Program-made: the position numbers and the translations under genes
Notes under the pieces: generated by a model
Database searches by the model: none
What the model saw: the letters and a program-made list of their open reading frames with translations, nothing else
Told to the model about the DNA's origin: nothing
Assembly: GCA_963850205.1 (NCBI GenBank)
Contig: CAWKKJ010000015.1
Span: 248,001-312,000 of the forward strand
Direction of reading: 5' to 3'
Source of the DNA: JACVRW01 sp963850205
GTDB lineage: Bacteria > Actinomycetota > Thermoleophilia > Solirubrobacterales > Thermoleophilaceae
DNA: 64,000 nucleotides
Shown here: positions 60,719 to 64,000 of the stretch, piece by piece
Numbering within the stretch: position 1 is the stretch's first letter
Layout: every line of letters starts with the position of its first letter

Positions 60719-60895
60719 CTAGATCTGGGCGGCGGCGAGTAGCCGCCGCGCGGCGCCGGTGTCGCCGCCAAGAGTCAGCTCGCCGCTCTTGATGGCGTGG
60801 TTGAGCGTCTGTTGCCGTGCGAGAAGTCCGGTGAGCGTCGCCGGTTCTCTTCGCGGCGCTCGTGGCGGCGCCCGGAACCGCCCAGTCGTAGCCAT
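60719..60895 (-). pseudogene. C-terminal fragment resembling an SCP2/HxlR-regulator tail
   Basis: The minus strand ends with ATLTGLLARQQTLNHAIKSG, ELTLGGDTGAARRLLAAAQI and a stop. This is the pattern of the last helix-strand-helix of SCP2-like sterol-carrier domains that close some winged-helix regulators. Upstream the frame is Arg/Pro-rich noise with no wHTH. Only ~40 residues are convincing, so I call it a remnant. Confidence 0.4.
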
Positions 60896-60898
60896 GGC

Positions 60899-61651
60899 CT
60901 AACCAGTCACCCTCGGTGGGCTCTCGGGCCTCGGCTTCGCGTCGCTTACCACCTTGCGGCCGTTCAGCGGCTGCACCTCGCGGCTGTTCCCCTCAGGGAA
61001 GACCTGCCGGAAGCTTCCGAGCTGCCGCCGTGAGGCCTCGATCGGGCTCTCGAACACGATGAACCGCACGGGCTCCGTGAACGGCGGTGTCGTCAGCGAT
61101 CCCGAGTACCGGAACGACTGGCGCTTGCCGGGCAGCAGACCCCTGAGCCGCGCGTTCGCCACCTCTCGCGTGGCTCCAGGCTCGGCCGGAAGGGCCCGGA
61201 ACAGCGGCCCGAGCGCGCGGTTGGCACGCCCGCGCTCGATGAACACGGCGGCCACGAGCAGGGCGCCGTCGGCGCGGCTGTGCACGAGATGCATCTCGAG
61301 CGGGGTGCGCTCACCGTCGACCTCGTGCTCCGACGGTGTGTGCCAGTGGAACTGCACGAGATCCCAGGGCGTGCCCTTGATGACAAGGCGCGCCGCGTCC
61401 AACGGCACGTCGGCGCGAACCGTCGCGAACTCGTCGGGCGACCCGGTGTTCACCAGCGTCACGTCGAGCCGCTCGGGGTAGCGAAAACTGACCTTGGGCA
61501 GGCGGTCGACAAAGGTCGTGCGCCTGCGGCGCAGGTCGATCGGGCTCTGCCTGGGACGCCGCGCCTGCGCCACCGCGCCGCCCGGAAGCAGCCCGCCCAA
61601 TGCGAGACAACCTGCCCCGATCAGCGCGGTGCGCCGGTCGGTTGCGCACAT
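60899..61651 (-). CDS. Secreted alpha-type carbonic anhydrase
   Basis: ATG 61651 with a GAGAGGAG site gives 250 residues. A Tat-like signal (TDRRTALIGAGCLALGGLLP, cleavage after AVAQA) is followed by QSPIDL and the alpha carbonic anhydrase core: WDLVQFHWHTPSEHEVDGER, PLEMHLVHSRADGALLVAAV and RYSGSLTTPPFTEPVRFIVF. The three zinc histidines are His 102, His 104 and His 121. It should interconvert CO2 and bicarbonate outside the membrane. The usual length is ~220 residues for the mature protein, and this fits. Confidence 0.9.
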   Translation of the reverse strand: MCATDRRTALIGAGCLALGGLLPGGAVAQARRPRQSPIDLRRRRTTFVDRLPKVSFRYPERLDVTLVNTGSPDEFATVRADVPLDAARLVIKGTPWDLVQFHWHTPSEHEVDGERTPLEMHLVHSRADGALLVAAVFIERGRANRALGPLFRALPAEPGATREVANARLRGLLPGKRQSFRYSGSLTTPPFTEPVRFIVFESPIEASRRQLGSFRQVFPEGNSREVQPLNGRKVVSDAKPRPESPPRVTG

Positions 61652-61701
61652 TCTCCTCTCCTCTCGGTCCACCAGCGAAGTAACCGCCGAGGCGGCCGGC
61701 C

Positions 61702-61976
61702 TCACAACACGCGCGCGCCGACATCGTAGAGCTCCAGCGAGGGCAGCTGCACCAGCACGGTGCGGCCACCCTCGTGGCGCAGGCGGTACAGCGCCTCGTG
61801 GCCGCGAACTCGCGCGACACCACCTCGGCACTGCCGTCGTGGCGCGCGCTCAGCTCGAGCTGCTCGGGGCGGCCGGCCACGTGCACCGTCCCGATCGCGG
61901 GCGCGGGCAGGTCGAACCGGCCCAGCTCGGTGTTTACGCCGCCCTCGCGCGCCACGCTCGCGAGCGCGAGACCCAC
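61702..61976 (-). pseudogene. C-terminal TOBE-domain fragment of an ABC transporter ATPase, frameshifted
   Basis: The minus strand reads VAREGGVNTELGRFDLPAPA, RPEQLELSARHDGSAEVVSR, EFA and, after a frame change near 61803, GHEALYRLRHEGGRTVLVQL, PSLELYDVGARVL before the stop. This is the TOBE region of FbpC/PotA-type ATPases ('L-R-P-E-x-x-x-L', 'G-H-x-x-L-Y-R'). The nucleotide-binding domain is missing entirely. It is a remnant lying between the carbonic anhydrase and an MFS pseudogene. Confidence 0.5.
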
Positions 61977-62087
61977 TCGACGTGCGGAGGGGCCGGCAGT
62001 TCGACGGATTCATCGCCAGGCCCCACCAAACACCTGAAAACGATCCCAGACCACGTAGAGAAGGAGAGACAGACGGGAAGATCGCCC

Positions 62088-62665
62088 TTACCCAGCCTGC
62101 TCGAGCAGCGGGTGGAAGCGCGCCGGGTGGAAGCGCACCTCGTCGGAACCGGCGAGGGCGAGCGGCCAGCCGCTGACAGCGACGAGACTGCCGATCCCGT
62201 AGTGGAGCGGCAGGGCAAAGGCGGTGGGCCAGCCCCAGGGCGTCGACGAGCACGCCGCCGCTCGCGGCGGCGCGGCGCTCGGGCGGGGAGTCGACGAGCA
62301 CGACCCCCCAGGGAGGCCAGGATCATGGCCGCCGCGGCCGCGCCCTGGAGCGCCCGCGCGACGAGCAGGAAGCCGAGCGAAGGCGCCAGCGCACACGCCA
62401 AGGAGATCGCGGTGAAGGCGCCGACGCCGGCCAGCATCAGGGTCCGGCGCCCGACGACGTCCGCCACGCGCCCCGCCGGGGCGAGGAACGCGGCGATCGT
62501 CACGGCGTAGATCGTGATGATCTAGGTGGCGCCGCCCACCTAGGCGCCGGCGAAGTCGCCTGCGCGTCGGCGACGGCGAGGCTGGCGACCGTCGTGTCGA
62601 GCAGCGCGAGGAACGCCGCACCCGCCGCGACGAGCGTCCACGGGGTCCCGAGCCGCTCGGCCGCG
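62088..62665 (-). pseudogene. MFS drug-transporter remnant with nonsense codons and frameshifts
   Basis: Pieces in successive frames give AAFLALLDTTVASLAVADAQ, then after a shift ITIYAVTIAAFLAPAGRVAD, VVGRRTLMLAGVGAFTAISL, ACALAPSLGFLLVARALQGA, AAAAMILASL, and after another shift a short tail. This is the first third of an EmrB/QacA-type transporter with motif A (GRVADVVGRR). Two TAG codons lie in frame near 62520-62550 where family members have sense codons, and the last ~8 helices are absent. It is clearly dead. Confidence 0.6.
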
Positions 62666-62673
62666 CGAAGCGC

Positions 62674-63516
62674 TCAGTCCTGCGACGCCGTCTGCGGGCG
62701 GAACAGCGGAGCGTCGGTGGGGAGCCCGCGGCTGTCGCACGGGAGGCTGCCCACCACCTCGGCCAGCATCTGGCCTCGGACGAAGGTGGTCTGCGCCGGC
62801 TCGCGGGCGTTGATCCCGTCGTAGGGCTGGTCGAGATCGCGGATTAGCAGCAGCGTGGAGGTGAACACCACCGCGGTCGTAACGACCATGGCGGCATGCA
62901 TGCCCTGGCTCATCCCCTTCATCGTGACCACGCCGAACAGCACCAGCGCAACGGCCACGGTAAAGAGCATCAGCCAGTACATGGCCGGGGGCACGGCGGT
63001 CCGCGCCTCGGCGAGCAGGTCCTGCCTGGCCGTGGCGCGCTCGCCGTCGCGCCTGATGATCGCCGAGCCGGCGGCGTCGTCCGCTCCGCTACGCACCTCC
63101 CGTATGGCGCTCCGGCGGATGGTGGACGCCCAGTAGGTCGGCACGTTGCTGATCTTCCCGTCGGCCATGGCCGGCCACTCCTGCTCGATGACGCTTGTGG
63201 CGTAGCAGATCACCTGCTTCCGCACTTCCTGGCGCAGTTGCGGGTTGTTGATGAGGTCGGCTTCGCGGAAGAGCAGCAACGTCGCGTTGGCCTCGGCCGC
63301 CTCCGCTCTTCGTGCCCCGGACCACGAGGAGAAGCTCTGGACCAGCACGAAGGCCAGGAGCAGGACCGCCAGGGTGGCCAGGGGACCGGCGACCCGATCC
63401 AGCTTGAGCCCCTCCGGAGAAATGGTGCCCGCCTCCTGACCCGGACGCCAGACCAGGCGATTGACGGTCAGGGCGGCCGCCACGGCAAGGCCGGCGATGA
63501 GGATGGTGATCAGCAT
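62674..63516 (-). CDS. DUF4239 (bestrophin-like) membrane protein
   Basis: The 280-residue protein has membrane segments at ~3-20, ~45-62, ~178-200 and ~208-228, with a helical loop between the second and third (RRAEAAEANATLLLFREADL, VRKQVICYATSVIEQEWPAM). The pattern VVFTSTLLLIRDLDQPYDG near the end is the DUF4239 signature. Members are predicted to resemble bestrophin channels, but no function is proven. ATG 63516 is seven bases after the binding-protein stop. Confidence 0.8.
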   Translation of the reverse strand: MLITILIAGLAVAAALTVNRLVWRPGQEAGTISPEGLKLDRVAGPLATLAVLLLAFVLVQSFSSWSGARRAEAAEANATLLLFREADLINNPQLRQEVRKQVICYATSVIEQEWPAMADGKISNVPTYWASTIRRSAIREVRSGADDAAGSAIIRRDGERATARQDLLAEARTAVPPAMYWLMLFTVAVALVLFGVVTMKGMSQGMHAAMVVTTAVVFTSTLLLIRDLDQPYDGINAREPAQTTFVRGQMLAEVVGSLPCDSRGLPTDAPLFRPQTASQD

Positions 63517-63522
63517 GCGCGG

Positions 63523-64000
63523 CTATTCGACATAGCCCACCTCACGGAGGTAGCCGTAGGCGACGGCGGCGGGAGTCTCTCCGTCGAGGTCCACGCGCGA
63601 GTTGAGCTCCTGCATCACAGGGAACGTGAGGCCGCGCTGCACAGCGGCCACAACCCGGCGCAGGCCGGGACCCGCGGCCCGGAGTGCCTCCTCGCGCACC
63701 ACAAGCGTCACGTTGTCCGGCGCGAGCATGCGGCGGTCGTCCGCGAGCAGGGTCAGGTTCTCGGTGCGGATCTCGCCGTCGGTGGTGAAGACGACGCCCA
63801 CGTCGGCCCTCTCCTCGATCAGCGGCTGGTGGCGGGCGTTGATGTCGACCGGTAGGAAGTCCTCGAAGCGCAGCCCGTAGATACGCTCGAGCCCCAGCAG
63901 GCAATCGGCGCTCCGGGCGCACTCCGGCGGTCCGGACAGGACGAGGTCCGGAGCCTCGCCCTTGAGCCCGGAGAGCGTGGTCACCCCGAGGTTTCGGGCC
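63523..64000 (-). CDS. OpuAC/OsmF-type osmoprotectant-binding protein (5' end outside window)
   Basis: The frame is open to the window edge, so only the C-terminal ~158 residues are seen. They match the glycine-betaine/choline binding domain of ABC transporters: GLERIYGLRFEDFLPVDINA, LIEERADVGVVFTTDGEIRT, LTLLADDRRMLAPDNVTLVV, LTFPVMQELNSRVDLDGETP. This is the far end of the type II periplasmic-binding fold. The rest of the gene and the transporter lie beyond the window. The apparent GTG at 63984 is internal. Confidence 0.75.
   Translation of the reverse strand, partial: ARNLGVTTLSGLKGEAPDLVLSGPPECARSADCLLGLERIYGLRFEDFLPVDINARHQPLIEERADVGVVFTTDGEIRTENLTLLADDRRMLAPDNVTLVVREEALRAAGPGLRRVVAAVQRGLTFPVMQELNSRVDLDGETPAAVAYGYLREVGYVE

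Noticed and set aside
1..64000. CRISPR array, prophage or replication origin
   Set aside because: No regularly spaced repeats, phage structural genes, integrase or replication initiator was seen on reading both strands.

Overview
The window is GC-rich, densely coded DNA whose gene set and protein style point to an actinobacterium of the Thermoleophilia/Solirubrobacterales type. That placement is an inference from protein families: Ala/Pro-rich LytR_C membrane proteins, zinc-ribbon/cyclase/ATPase/TPR proteins, CHRD, DUF3105 and Rho_N small proteins, NDMA-type methanol dehydrogenase, form II CO-dehydrogenase-like genes and many GTG starts. No rRNA, convincing tRNA or CRISPR array was seen.

1-4.6 kb holds the end of a LytR_C membrane protein and a large signalling protein (zinc ribbons, class III cyclase, ATPase, TPR). 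4.6-14.3 kb is a graveyard mixed with live genes. It contains a TetR/ABC-permease deletion scar, an MFS remnant, a frameshifted RibD/DHFR-like gene, an epimerase lacking its middle, two alpha/beta hydrolases, a VOC protein, a sigma factor with a SnoaL tail, a secreted multicopper oxidase, fragments of other genes, and a 212-bp DUF2283-like sequence present twice in direct orientation. 14.4-28.6 kb is a cell-surface polysaccharide region: formyltransferase, glycosyltransferases of families 2 and 4 and a membrane GT87-like enzyme, an O-antigen ligase/polymerase-like protein, an initiating sugar transferase, a PQQ-type beta-propeller, a FlgD-Ig protein and a secreted PGRP amidase. 29.4-31.5 kb is an IS30-family element lying between the two ends of an alpha/beta hydrolase gene.

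31.6-43.1 kb is the metabolic centrepiece, with every gene on the plus strand and mostly overlapping or nearly touching. The order is NDMA-dependent methanol dehydrogenase, MoxR ATPase, VWA protein, then CO-dehydrogenase-like small, large and medium subunits, a second MoxR ATPase, a second VWA protein, XdhC/CoxI split over two genes, and a MobA-like nucleotidyltransferase. The two MoxR-VWA pairs look like separate maturation machines for two metalloenzymes. 43.1-48.7 kb carries a carboxylesterase, MarR and MocR regulators with a repeat-rich divergent promoter, a tandem pair of peptidase E genes, a CHRD protein and a small Rho_N protein.

48.7-58.7 kb has a secreted clan-A glycosidase set almost start-to-start against a TPR-LuxR regulator, a fusion of a catalytically dead alpha/beta hydrolase with an FAD-linked oxidase, a SnoaL protein, a secreted beta-propeller, an SRPBCC protein, a VapBC-type pair and another hydrolase. 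58.8-64 kb mixes intact genes (alpha carbonic anhydrase, DUF4239 membrane protein, start of an osmoprotectant-type binding protein) with remnants of an ABC ATPase, an MFS transporter and an SCP2-like domain. Single-base frameshifts occur in several otherwise well-preserved genes, so sequencing error must be weighed against real decay.
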